This document shows positions 30,707 through 41,250 of a DNA stretch of 64,000 bases, one piece after another (the stretch's first letter is position 1; each line of letters starts with the position of its first letter). Origin of the DNA: Entoloma clypeatum. Its lineage: Eukaryota > Basidiomycota > Agaricomycetes > Agaricales > Entolomataceae. The notes below the pieces were generated by a model. It was not told where the DNA came from and did not search any database. It was given only the letters and a program-made list of their open reading frames with translations. The position numbers and the translations under genes are program-made. The stretch spans positions 806,001-870,000 of the forward strand of contig OY751492.1 in the NCBI GenBank assembly GCA_963565915.1. Direction: 5' to 3'.

Positions 30707-31152
30707 GATGATGTGGCTCTGGGACGTCTTGATGTGAGCGTCCTAATCAATCTTCTGATAACGGTTGTCTGGACACCGATAAACTCTCTGATCTCTGTGA
30801 TCCGACCTGTCTGAGGTCCTTCTTGAACGCGAAAGCTTTCGAGTTCGTTCTGTCGGGCGTTGTAACGCGCGATCTGGTGTTGCCGAGCAAGATGGATGCT
30901 CTCTGCTATCTCGCCGTGGGGGCGATGCTCGTCGTTGTCTAGTTCTTCGTCAAGCACCTGCTGTAGGATGCGACGGATCTCCGATTCGATGTACTGCTGG
31001 ATAAGCGTAAAATCGATACTGTCTCGAGGACTTAGCTCCTCCTGTCGGGCTTCTGGCGTGCTGAATGGGTTACTGGTGAAGTCTTCAAAGAAGCGCGACG
31101 TCTTGACTCGTCTGGTAGTTGCTCTCTTTGCTCTGGGCGAACCTAACAAGAT
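30707..31152 (-). CDS. Gypsy-B3 leader ORF upstream of gag, no ATG
   Basis: An open frame of at least 148 codons between the LTR and gag (SPRAKRATTRRVKTSRFFED; PRDSIDFTLIQQYIESEIRR; ITEIREFIGVQTTVIRRLIR), continuing over the gag start in another frame. It contains no methionine before the gag ATG, and the gag frame has a stop just upstream of its own ATG. The B4 copy keeps the same protein with mostly conservative changes. It could start in the LTR through splicing, use a non-AUG start, or be the old gag N-terminus now separated by a frameshift. Function unknown. Confidence 0.45.
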
Positions 31153-31161
31153 TTAGCAACT

Positions 31162-31531
31162 TGTTATGCGTAACAAACCGTTCCAAGGTTCGGGCAGAGT
31201 ATGCAGGAAGATGGAAAGCCGAAGAGCAATGTGATTGCTAAATCTAAGGAATGTAGCTATGGTACATGAGGTTTATATAGTACTGACTATGAGCGGTAGC
31301 GAATGAGTCAGTAACTGCGGAAGGCAGTGCACATGAGTAAGGCGACTGCGGAAGGCTATGCACTAATGAGTAAGCTGACTGCGGAATGAGTCAGACAGCT
31401 GCGGAAAGCGAGTCAGCGCGGGAGCGAAGTATACTAAAGGGAATAAAGTATAATACGATATGTGTAAGCGGGGGCCGATGAGTAAAAGTGAAGAGGTAAG
31501 CGTATACGTCCGTAGTCGTTAGTCCGTAACA
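31162..31531 (-). repeat. 5' LTR of Gypsy-B3
   Basis: TGTTATGCGTAACA at the left and AGTCCGTAACA at the right (plus strand), 370 bp, aligned with the other B LTRs. Confidence 0.85.
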
Positions 31532-31599
31532 TTTAGGCATTGTTTGCTGGCTTCGTTGGGCTGGGCGCGCCTGAGGGTTGTTCATTTTCCATTAATCAA

Positions 31600-33697
31600 T
31601 ATTGGGCTTCCATGTTCATAACTGCGGCCCCTGGGATGGCCCCGTCGCCCTTGGAGTCATTTTGTTAGCCAGTCCTTTCAGTTCATGAGTGGTTGGTGTC
31701 GCTTTTGTTGTCGATTTGTCAGAGTGTTCTGGGTTTGGGCTGGCGGAATTTTCAGCTGGAGTGGTAATCTCCCCCTCGACAGTCAAACCTGGGACTTCCA
31801 CCACTTCTTCCTTTTTTGGCTCTTCATTTTTGTTGAAGACGAAATTCCTCAACACTTTAATCTTGCGTGTGGTAGCATCATAGTAACGAACCACCTTCGG
31901 CCCATCCTTGAATCTGGTAAAGATCATCTTCTTCGATTTCGGCTCCAACTTTGACTTGTTTTTATTTTCATCCAAGATCCAGACGTCACACCTGAATTCC
32001 CTCATGTGCGACACATCTGGCTTCTTCCCAGTCCACCCCTCCAATGGCATCATTTCTTTGAGTGCCCGTGTAGGTGATCGATTTCAGATATAGACTGCAT
32101 AAGTCACAGCCTCATCCCATAGGAATGTTGGGAGTTTTTGTTCGATCAGCATTGCCCTGACCAATTCCAAAATGGTCCGATTAAAGCGTTCCGCGATGCC
32201 GTTTTGCAATGGTGAGTATGGTGCTGTTACTTCAATGGTGATTCCCTTTTTCATGGCCCATGCCTGCACCTCCTTCCCAACTAATTCCTTTGCCCCATCA
32301 AAATGCATGTACATCGGAGGCTTTCCGAACCTCCTTTCAATCACGGCAACATACTCCTGGATACAATCAAATGATTTGCCCTTGTTCTTCAGGAATAACA
32401 TGGAGCTAAGGCTTGTATTGTCATCCAGGAACGAGATGTAGTACTGCCAGCCTCCAATAGACTGGATCCGAGCTGGTCCCCAGACGTCGCCAACGATGTG
32501 CTGGCCTGGCTCATCAGCTCGATTTTTGGCCTCCTGTGGAAACGGTCAATGTGCCTGTTTGGCTTGAATACAGGCTTCACAGGTATTTGATGGGATCGTA
32601 GATTCATTGATTTCGAGACTGTTGACAAGTCCTTCCTGTTTGAGTCATTCCAGGGAACTGATTGATATATGGCCCATCCTTCGGTGCCATTCATCCCAGC
32701 TGATTTCCTTCCCTCTTGCAAGGTTTGCCCATTCTCATCCATGGAGTTCGGCTCGTCCATTCAGAAGGTAAAGTCGGCCGATTTTCCTGCCTTGTGCAAT
32801 GACCTTGCAGTTTTTGTTGTATAGGGTACACTTCCCACCCTCAAGCTCTCCCCGCCCCCCAGCTTCGTCAAGTCGGCTTGCAGAGAGTAGACAGTTGTCG
32901 GCTTCAGGAATGTGGAGCACATTGTGGAGCAGGTTTTCAACTGGCTGCCCATCAACAATGAAATTCACCACTACCTTCCCTCATCCTCGTACCACTGCCT
33001 CCCCCTTTCCTATGCCCTTTACCCCGACGTCCGTAAGTGGTTCATAATCAACAAATGCTTCTTTGATCGTGCAGATATGGGAAGTTGTCCCTGAATTGTA
33101 AAGCCAATCGAACTTTGAGAAGTTATGTCCAACCTCTTTTCCCATGTAAGCCGTATCACTCAGCAGCCGGTTTGGGTCCTCCATGGCTTGATTCACCCGG
33201 TCCTTCTTCCCTTTCGGCCCCTTTCCCTCAGCTCCACCACCTTTGGCCCAACAAGCACTCTTGATGTGACCTTTCTTGTGGCAATTGTAGCACTCCTTGT
33301 CCGACTTTTTGCCCGCCTGCTTCCCTCCTTTTCCTTTGGAGAAATTGCGAGCCTGGAAAGCCAATCCTGATGCCGAGTCGAAGCCTGAGGTACGTTCTTT
33401 TTGCCGGTTTGATTCTTCATATAGTATTGCAATAAGTTCGTGAGATTTGATGGTTGGTTTGTTGCCACTTGCTCCCAGGTAGGATGATGTGTACAGGTCC
33501 CAGCTTTCGGGCTGAGTATCATCACAAAATCTTCGTCGCTAACCTTGTTTTCCATTAGATGAAGTTCCTCCTGCAGCCGGCGCAGTTTTGAGACATGTGC
33601 GACCATATTGAAGTTTTCTTCTTCAGCCTGCATCCTGTACAAGGTGCATTGCGTCGCCAGGACTCCGATCCTCCCCTTCGACTCCTTCACCAAACAT
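31600..33697 (-). pseudogene. Ty1/Copia fragment 2: gag to integrase, RT missing
   Basis: Minus-strand blocks in order: gag tail (MQAEEENFNMVAHVSKLRRL); a CCHC knuckle (CYNCHKKGHIKSACW, near 33240-33290); protease (WLYNSGTTSHIC, near 33090); the protease-integrase linker (VLHIPEADNCLLSASRLDEA); the integrase finger (CEACIQAKQAH); and the integrase core (FDGAKELVGKEVQAWAMKKG; PYSPLQNGIAERFNRTILEL). A C-terminal integrase part (MREFRCDVWILDENKNKSKL) ends near 31616. Reverse transcriptase, RNase H and both LTRs are absent. The protease active-site Asp reads Asn. Stops and frame changes separate the blocks, so the fragment is dead. A Tc1 element adjoins its gag side. Confidence 0.8.
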
Positions 33698-33698
33698 A

Positions 33699-35316
33699 CA
33701 GTGCCTCACAAAACTGATTCAATGTTTGCTACTTTGTGAATACCTTCAAAATAACTTTGCAAATAATGCCAATCAAAAGAAGGTATTGGTACCTGGTTAA
33801 AAGCCCTGCTTCAGGACTCTCGGAATCTGCAATAATTATGTAATTCCCATAAAAAAAATGATCAATATATGATCAAATTACTCCAGGGACTCATTGAATC
33901 AGTTTTGTGAGTATGTACAATAAATACAGTATTTTATACTTTAGTACTTGGTATTACCCCCCTTAGCTTTGATTACTGCCTCTACCCGTCTTGGTATACT
34001 TTCTATCAGGTTTTGACACACTTCTGGCTCTATATTATTCCACACCTCTGCTGCTCTGTCCCAAATCTCCCAGACTCCCTTGGGTGGTGTTGGATATTCA
34101 TTCAACTTCCTTTTAATATGAACCCAGAGGTGTTCAATAGGATTGAGGTCTGGGGACTATGCAGGCCAATCCAGCAGAGCAATATTCTTGCTGTCCATCC
34201 ATTTTTTGGCCTTCTTGGAGGTGTGCTTGGGGTCATTGTCCTGCTGAAAAATGATCTCCTCTTCAGAGATTCCACTCTCCTCCATGCTGGGCAGCAAATT
34301 GTCCTCCAAAATGGACACATACTGATCAGCATCCATCCTCCCCTCAACCTCTGCAAGTCTCCCCACACCTTCCCAACCCATACAACCCCAAACCATAATA
34401 TTTCCTCCCCCAAACTTGACTGTGCCCTGAACCTCTCTTTCAATAAGCCTCTCACCCTTCTTTTTCCAGACCCATTCCTTGCCATCTGACCCAAACCTGT
34501 TGATTTTGGTCTCATCTGACCAAATGACCCTCTTCCAGTCCTCCACTGTCCATTCCCTGTGCTTCATAGCAAATGCCAACCGCCTCTTCCGATGTATGGC
34601 CTTTAAGAAAGGTCTTTTCTTCTTTGTTACAGCCTTGAATTCATGTTTTCTGAGAACCCTTCTCACAGTTTCTGGGGAGACAGGATTGGAGATGACAGTG
34701 TTGATGTGTTTGGTAGCCTGCACAGCATTGGAGGCTCTCCCTGAGGTGATTTGGGAAAGTATGTTTCATGTGTTGGTGGGAGAAAGCTTGGATGGACGAC
34801 CACCAGAAGAGAGATTGCAATGAGGAAGATTCTGAAGCACTCTGGAGACAGTTGGTTGGCTGACACCCAGGTTAGAGGCAATATGACGAGTGGAGTGACC
34901 ATTGGAGGCCAGAGAAAGAATGTTTTTCTTGTGGGAAGAGGAGATAGGGCGCACAATTAATTATGGAGGCTGTTGAGGTTGGATTCTTCTTATACAACTT
35001 TCCTTGACAACCCATCAGGGTTCTATTCAAGTTCCATCAGTAAGTCATGACAACTGGTTACCATACAACCAGTGAAGCATTTGATTCTGATAATTGCCAT
35101 AGGTACTCACAAAACTGATTCAATGAGTTGCTGATTTAATTTAATCATATCTCCATGGATTCTGATCTAAATCATATGATTCCTTTATATTCTGAAAGCC
35201 CTGAAGTAGGGCTTTCAATTATATACCAAAGGTTTAATTCAATTGGTATTCTTTGCAGAGTTATCTTGAAGGTATTCAAAAAGCAACAAACATTGAATCA
35301 GTTTTTTGAGGCGCTG
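33699..35316 (-). mobile_element. Tc1/mariner element 1 (1.6 kb)
   Basis: Ends are CAGTGCCTCACAAAACTGAT (left) and, inverted, CAGCGCCTCAAAAAACTGAT (right), flanked by TA at 33697-33698 and 35317-35318. The motif CTCACAAAACTGATTCAATG occurs at each outer end and again, inverted, about 190-200 bp inside each end (33895 and 35107). Each terminus is therefore itself an inverted repeat. It encodes one transposase. Confidence 0.85.
33941..34954 (-). pseudogene. Tc1 transposase with two nonsense codons
   Basis: A single frame of 338 codons, the usual length for Tc1 transposases, begins at 34954 (MRPISSSHKKNILSLASNGH). It has an HTH (IASNLGVSQPTVSRVLQNL), the VIWSDETKINRFGSDG block with the first Asp, GGGNIMVWGCMGWEGVG, the second Asp in FQQDNDPKHTSKKAK, and the third acidic residue in SPDLNPIEHLW (DD34E type). 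TGA at 34766-34768 (SPTNT-stop-NILSQ) and TAG at 34157-34159 (DWPA-stop-SPDLN, family Gln) are the only lesions. Both fit C-to-T changes. Confidence 0.85.
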
Positions 35317-35399
35317 TATGTCATGTATCTAACTTTATAAATATTTACTATCAGTTGCTAAATATCTCTATACAAATCAAGTACTATTTTTGGGGCTCG

Positions 35400-35600
35400 T
35401 GGTGCCACCGTTTGGGCATTGAGGGCGCAAGTTTCAACGACATCCATCCCTCAGCATCAAATGCCAAGCACTCTTGGCAATGGCCGACAGTCAAACCATA
35501 AATTCCCAATGGCCCCCCTTCACGCCCAACGGCCCCCTCACGTGCCCACAACATGCACTCAGTGCACCCTTCGTGCCTAATGGCGTCCACTCACACAGGA
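35400..35600. repeat. Minisatellite remnant (CCCAACGGCCCCC-type)
   Basis: Complement of the GGGCGTTGGG motif family, with units such as GCCCAACGGCCCCCTCACG. Flanks are unassigned. Confidence 0.55.
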
Positions 35601-35639
35601 AAGGATTTGTATGACACATACGCTGGAGCGTGCGCACGT

Positions 35640-35857
35640 CTGGTAGTCTTTGTATTATTTTACCATAAATAAGACAGTCGAGACCAGTTCAAACTGGTCC
35701 CGGTTTGTGAGTGTCAGCTAAGAGAAACTGGTATGACCGGTCTTGCACCGGTTTGGTCTCATTTTCAACTGACTTGAGAGACCAGTGACACCGGTCTGGT
35801 CCACAGTTCGACTTTTTTAAAGTCAAAAACCGGACCAGACTGGACTTTCAAACACTA
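35640..35857. mobile_element. hAT-like right end with subterminal repeats
   Basis: Repeated gaccagt/actggt motifs lead to TTTCAAACACTA at 35846-35857, the right terminus of the TAGTGTTT family. The partner left end was not found, so the copy is truncated or disrupted. Confidence 0.55.
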
Positions 35858-36606
35858 TGAACGGGGACCACCCACCACATCGGCGGCCTCCCATCGCTGC
35901 CAGTCCACACCCTGATGCCGCCCAGTGAACAGGGGACCACTCCCACATTCGCAGCCTCCCGTCCCTGTCATACCCCACATTCGTCCCTCCGCGGGGGGGG
36001 GGTTATTAATTAGTTACTCTTTTGTATCTGTGTCCCCCTAATTAATTATATTTTTATTTTCTGTTCAATTTTGTGATCAATAATGTTTAAAATAATAATG
36101 TCCGAATGTTTGAAATTCAGAGCCTCTTGTAACCACTAAATTCTGTCTCTATTCCACATAAATCCATGTGGAATATATAAGGATTTTTAACATATAATAG
36201 AAGTCCAGACATATATATTTCATATGGATTTCATGTGGATTCCATGTGGAATTTATAGCTATGTATAAGATATATCATGGAAAATATATTTCATCCAATT
36301 CCACCTGGAATCCACATGGAATCTATGATTCCATGTGGAATTCAAAGTCCAGTGTGGAATCCATGGGGAAGTACATGGCAGCTGGGGTGAGGTCAGAAGG
36401 GGGCTGCACGCGGGGGGTGGCCTTGCTCATTGGGTTGTGGTGACGTGGAATGGCGAGGGCAGGTGAGCAAGGTCAGGAGGCGACATGCCGGCCGTTGGCG
36501 CTTGTCATCTGGTCTGTCAGTGCATGGGTAATAAGGGTTGAGGTGGGCTTACCTGTCACAGCCAACAACGCCGGGCATGGCGGTTGGCAGTTGTCAGCCT
36601 GGATGT
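35858..36606. repeat. Element C-like interior and a CATGTGGAATTCCACATG palindrome field
   Basis: 35870-36010 resembles the C-rich interior of element C, ending in a run of G and TTATTAATTAG. From about 36150 to 36370 many copies of TCCATGTGGAAT and its inverse are interspersed, like the subterminal field of a third non-autonomous element. No gene seen. Confidence 0.5.
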
Positions 36607-36614
36607 ATGGTGAG

Positions 36615-36920
36615 TAGTGTTTAAAAGTCTGGTCCAGTTCTTGGTTTTTTGCAGTTTATCCTTTTTAAAGAATGGCTTCAGAAATCCAGATAAAATTACT
36701 AAAATTACCGAAATATTTGGGCAGATGGAGAACATAGAAAACCGGGGGGTCTTCTCTTGGATGAAAAGATTCTGCCCAGCCATTGTTGAGATATTTCAAC
36801 ATGTCATAAAAGCAAATGGCAGCTAAAATAAATGGGGGTCATCTCTTGGATGATAAAATTCCATCCAGTAGTTGTTGAGATATTCACAAAAGCAAAAAAA
36901 AACTGGACCTTTAAACACTA
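36615..36920. mobile_element. hAT-like MITE n2 (306 bp), 8-bp TSD
   Basis: TAGTGTTTAAAAGTC at the left and the inverse of TAGTGTTTAAAGGTC at the right, flanked by atggtgag at 36607-36614 and 36921-36928. Non-coding. Confidence 0.85.
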
Positions 36921-36964
36921 ATGGTGAGGTGGTGGATGAGAGCAGAAGGGGTGGTGTGTTGTTT

Positions 36965-37275
36965 GTTTGTTATTTGTGATGGCCCTCGGGAATTCCCGAG
37001 AGGTGGGTGCATTCCGATAGCATTCCTATGGAATTCCATAGGAAATCCGAGAGGAATTTGAGCATTCCGAAAGGCAATTCCTATCAGAATTTCATTCTGC
37101 TCAGAATCCAATTGGATTCCTCTCGGATTCCTGTCAGAATTTTACAGCCATTTCCTCTCAAATATATGGCTAAAATTCTGATAGGAATCTGATTGGATTC
37201 CTGTTGAAATCAAAAATTCCAATCAGATTCCACCAGAGGATGTGGGGGAGTGCGAAGAACTCTTCCTTCGGGATC
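36965..37275. repeat. Element C-related right end
   Basis: Dense GGAATTCC/CAGAATCC palindromes end in CCAGAGGATGTGGGGGAGTGCG, matching element C's right terminus. A left end and target duplication were not identified. Confidence 0.5.
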
Positions 37276-37506
37276 TTGTCAAGGTTCTCCTTCTCAAGAG
37301 ATGAGCAAACCAATAAATGTATGAGGGTCATTTGGTTGTGGGAGGTGGTGTGGGAGTGAAAGCTTCCAAGATAGGATCTCCAGGTTTCCATTTCTGATCC
37401 GACTTCTTGGGTGCATCTTTGTCGCACACTTCAATCATGTGAACCCATTGTAACCATCAAGGTTAACCCTGAAATCCAAATGCTTGGTTTGGCATGTTGA
37501 TGGGCA

Positions 37507-39734
37507 TCAGTTGAACATTACAGTGCCAGTTGTCCAATTGATCATAGGGTTGTGGTGTACCAACCAGTCATGTCCCAACAACATGTCTGTTCTTCCAATG
37601 TCCAGTACCATTACTTCCATGGTTTTCTGATGTGCTCCCAAGTCCAGCTTGATTTCGGCAAGCTGGTTTGCTTTGTGTTGCTGATTTGGCGATCCATCAG
37701 CATTTAGGATTGCTATGGGCACTATCCCTCATGTGGGGAGGTTCTGTTCGTAGTGTTCGGGGGTTTAGTCTTATGAACTGGAAAATGAACCTGAACTGGA
37801 CTGGACTGGACTGGAAGAGACCTGAACTGGCAGTTCAGGTCTCACTGATTTTGAGCTCAACCAGTCTCCAGTCTCTCCAAATTTGGACAAAAATTGGACT
37901 GGTTCAGCCCCAGTTCTAATTTTGGATCTGAAAATATGAAGTGGTTCCAGTTTTTGACCATATATTCATTCAAAAACTGTACTTTTATGGGCAAAGATGT
38001 TCTTTTATACAGTTTTCAATTATTTTTACAAGAGTTTATATCCAAAATGCTTGAGAAACATGTTATTGATAACAAATTGAGTATATTTTCAAGTTTTTGA
38101 TTGAAAAAACAGGCTTTTGGTAGGTTTGTTTATAAATGGTTGAGGATTTTACCAGTTTAAACTGGTTTAAACCAGTCTTTACCAGTCCAGTACAGTTTTT
38201 TCAGACTTTGAGAAAAAAAAATGAACTGCCAGTCTCCAGTTCATCAATTTTTTGGTCAAAAAACCCGACTGGACTGAACCCTTGAACACTATCTGTTCGT
38301 GTAGTATTCTGGGATGAATGCATGTGCATTCACATCTGCTATCAACCTCAGGTCGAATAACCTTTGGTCCTTGTTGTGTCTTGTGCTGGGCTAGCAGCCT
38401 GATCTCTCATCATTTTGGGGGTTTGTCTCCTTTCACAATCTTAGTTGATGCAATGGCTCGCTTGGCAGGGATAACATAGGTTCTATTGTCTGCAGTCATA
38501 TGGGACAAGCGAGTTCATTCAATAAATAAGGGTCACAAAGGCTTAGCGTCATTTAATCTGACCCTTAAGGAAAATCCTTCTCATTGGCTTCTACAATTGT
38601 GGTTTCATCATTCTCGGCATCTTCATCAGACACCTTTCTGATCCTTCCAGAGTTCTTCTTTGGCTTGCGGCAATTGCACGCAATATGGCCTTCTTGGTCG
38701 CAGTTGAAACACTTGTGACCATTCTTCTTCTTTGGAGTGCTGCAGTCCTTGGCAAAGTGACCAAAATGTTGACAGTTGTAGCAATGGGCTACTCCTGCTT
38801 TGTCAATTTCCATGGCCTTGCCCTGGGGTTCCCAATCTGGTGCGTGTATTGCTGCCTCCTCAGATGACAAGTGTGTGTCCCTCCATCTGCTGTCCCTTGT
38901 TTTGGATCTCCTTTGCATACTCAGAGTATATCTTGTTGTTGCTCGCAACTTGTTCAGAGATTCTGTGGTTGACATTCCTTTCTAGGATGTATATCCCAGT
39001 TTCTTCATCAAGATTTGACAGCTTCAAGAGCTCTTTGAATTTGTCCAAGAATTCATTGACGGTGCATTTCTCCTGTCTCAGGATTTTGAGTCTTGCTTTG
39101 GCAGCAACTGACTTGTTGGCGACAGAGAATCATGTTGCAATATCCTCTGAGAAGCCTAGCCAGATAATGTTCTCATTGTCAATGGCAAGAACATCTAGCT
39201 TGTTACTGGCCCAGTGTTTGCTGGACCCTTACATCATGCGGGATAGCACCACAAGAATCTTCTGATTATCTGTTAGGCTCTTTTGGAATCTGATGTATAG
39301 TTTGGTGGCTTTCCACCACTTGTCAAAGGTGTGTCTGTCCTTGAACATCCCAGGATCTTTGATGATCTTGGATGTATCCATTGTCTGTACTGCCGGGGCT
39401 TCTGCCATGTTTAGAGTCTCCAGAGGAGGAGAGGGGTCGGGTAGTTGGGATGAAGATGTGGTTTGGGATATAGGTAGGGGTTGGAAATAAGTCTCTGTTC
39501 TAGGCATCTGTTCGGTATCTGACTGTGCAGAGTCAAAGGCAAATTCATCAGGGGACTTGTTGGCGGAATCAGTGGCAAAACATTCGGGGTATTTCCTCTG
39601 TAGATCCTCTGTTCCTGCACATCTGTCAGTTGTGTGAAGTGGTCAAGTCTCTCATTTTGTGCCCAATGGTTGTACTTAGTCTGTTGCTCAGTGGTGGTGA
39701 AGTGGGCATAGATCTGCTGCTTTGAGTAGGACAT
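37507..39734 (-). pseudogene. Gypsy-B4 gag and protease remnant
   Basis: From the minus strand: gag start MSYSKQQIYAHFTTTEQQ at 39734, capsid-like DRHTFDKWWKATKLYIRF, two CCHC knuckles (CYNCQHFGHFAKDC; CFNCDQEGHIACNC), the in-phase GGATTTT heptamer (38571-38577), and the protease continuation DIGRTDMLLGHDWLVHHNP beyond the hAT n3 insertion. Frameshifts near 39530-39600 and 38900 and a stop near 39230 break gag. Compared with B3, many Arg or Gln codons have become Cys, His or stop. Confidence 0.8.
37751..38291. mobile_element. hAT-like element n3 (541 bp), 8-bp TSD
   Basis: TAGTGTTCGGGGGTT ... CCCTTGAACACTA flanked by tctgttcg at 37743-37750 and 38292-38299. Actggactgg repeats lie near both ends. 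Non-coding. Confidence 0.9.
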
Positions 39735-39873
39735 GATGATGTGACTCTGGGACGTCTCGATGTGAACATCCTAATTAATCTTCTGATAATGGTTGTCTGG
39801 ACACTGATAAACTCTCTGATCTCTGTGATCCAACCTGTCTGAGGTCCTTCTTGCAAAAGCTTTCAAGTGCATT

Positions 39874-40330
39874 TAGTGTTTGAAGGTTCAGTCCAGTCCA
39901 GTTTTCTGATCAAAAAATTGATGAACTGCAGACTGGCAGTTCACTTTTTTTTCTCAAAGTCTGAAAAGACTGGACTGGACTGGTAAAGACTGGTTTAAAC
40001 CAGTTTAAACTAGTAAAATTCTCAGCCATTTATAAACCTATCAAAAGCCTGTTTTTTCAATCAACAACTTGAAAATATACTCAATTTGTTATCAATAACA
40101 TGTTTTTCATGCATTTTGAATATAAACTCTTGTAAAAATGATTGAAAACTGTATAAAAGAACATCTTTGCCTATAAAAGTACAGTTTTTGAATGAATATA
40201 TGGTCAAAAGCTGGAACCAGTTCATATTTTTCAGATCCAAAATTAGAACTGGGGGTGAATCAGTCTAATTCTTTTCCAAATTGGAGAGACTGGAGACTGG
40301 TTGAGCTCAGAATCAGTGAGACCTGAACTG
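39874..40330. mobile_element. hAT-like element n4 (457 bp), right end missing
   Basis: Same family as n3 but inverted. It starts TAGTGTTTGAAGGTTCAG and lacks the last 85 bp including the terminal repeat. A 7-bp gtgcatt lies on both sides, a partial trace of the target duplication. Confidence 0.75.
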
Positions 40331-40636
40331 TGCATTCTGTTGGGCATTGTAACATGTGATCTGGTGTTGTCAAGCAAGATGGATGCTCTCTGCTATCTCG
40401 CCCTGGGGGCAATGCTCATCATTGTCTAGTTCTTTGTCAAGCACCTGCTGTAGGATGCAATGGATCACTGATTTGATGTACTGCTGGATAAGCGTAAAAT
40501 CAATACTGTCTCGAGGACTCAGCTCCTCCTGTCGGGCTTCTGGTGTGGTGAACGGGTTACTGGTGAAGTCTTCAAAGAAGCACAATGTCTTGACTTGTCT
40601 GGTAGTTGCTCTCTTCGCTCTGGATGAACCTAACAA
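40331..40636 (-). pseudogene. Gypsy-B4 leader ORF remnant
   Basis: Minus-strand reading SSRAKRATTRQVKTLCFFED and PRDSIDFTLIQQYIKSVIHC is clearly the same protein as the B3 leader ORF, cut by hAT n4. It keeps the reading frame over about 89 codons. Confidence 0.6.
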
Positions 40637-40648
40637 GATTTAGCAACT

Positions 40649-41020
40649 TGTTATGCTTAACAAGCCGTTCCAAGGTTCGGGCAGAGTATGCAAGAAGTGG
40701 AAAGGTGAGGAGCAATGTTATTGCTAAATCTAAGGAATCTAGCTATAGTACAAGAGGTTTATATAGGTACTGACTATAGGCGGTAGCGGATGAGTCAGTA
40801 CTGTGGAGGGCAGTGCACATGAGTAAGGCAACTGCAGAAGGCTATGTACAATGAGTAAGCTGGCTGCGGAATGAGTAATACTACTGTGGAAGGTGAGTTA
40901 GCGTGGGAGCGAAGTGAGAGAAAGGAGATGCTGTGTCATAGTGGATAAGTAAGAGGGTGCCGAGGCAGGCCAATGAGTAAAAGTGAAAATGATATTGTCC
41001 ATGTAGCAGTGTCCGTAACA
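40649..41020 (-). repeat. 5' LTR of Gypsy-B4
   Basis: TGTTATGCTTAACA ... GTGTCCGTAACA, 372 bp, aligned with the B3 LTR. Confidence 0.85.
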
Positions 41021-41107
41021 GTAAGTGAATCATGCTGGTCGCACAGCTGGGCAGGTGACTGCTATAGAGAGCTCATGCACATGTTGGCCTGGTCTAGACT
41101 TGTGTAA

Positions 41108-41250
41108 ATATTTTATGCAATATTAGGATCAATACCTGTTGAATTATTAGGAGTAGTAGCAATATTTGGTTCATTATTAATTCTGTTAATATTATCTTTA
41201 ACAGATTTATTCAGATTTAGAGGTTCAACTTTTAGACAAACAAATACTAG
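41108..41250 (+). pseudogene. Apparent nuclear copy of a mitochondrial cytochrome b segment
   Basis: An AT-rich stretch reads FYAILGSIPVELLGVVAIFG, then LLILLILSLTDLFRFRGSTFR. This resembles the transmembrane part of fungal cytochrome b around the FYAILRSIPNKLLGV and DLSRxRGSxFRP motifs (helix F-G region), an electron-transfer subunit of complex III. It is about 45 codons long, opens after a stop and ends near an A-rich tail. The sharp AT bias against its surroundings supports an organelle origin. A search against fungal mitochondrial genomes would settle it. Confidence 0.6.

Larger units (their letters stand above)
29115..31531 (-). mobile_element. Gypsy-B copy 3 (5' half: LTR, leader ORF, gag, protease start)
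   Basis: Minus-strand copy with a 5' LTR at 31162-31531, a leader ORF, gag and the first part of protease, truncated near 29115. Its LTR and PR sequence match B1, B2 and B4. Confidence 0.85.
37430..41020 (-). mobile_element. Gypsy-B copy 4 (degenerate, with two hAT insertions)
   Basis: Minus-strand relative of B3 covering 5' LTR (40649-41020), leader ORF, gag and protease, with many C-to-T/G-to-A type differences. Two hAT-like elements sit inside it (37751-38291 and 39874-40330). Confidence 0.85.

Noticed and set aside
34013..34823. Plus-strand ORFs over Tc1 element 1
   Set aside because: Antisense to a transposase frame with clear DD34E blocks.
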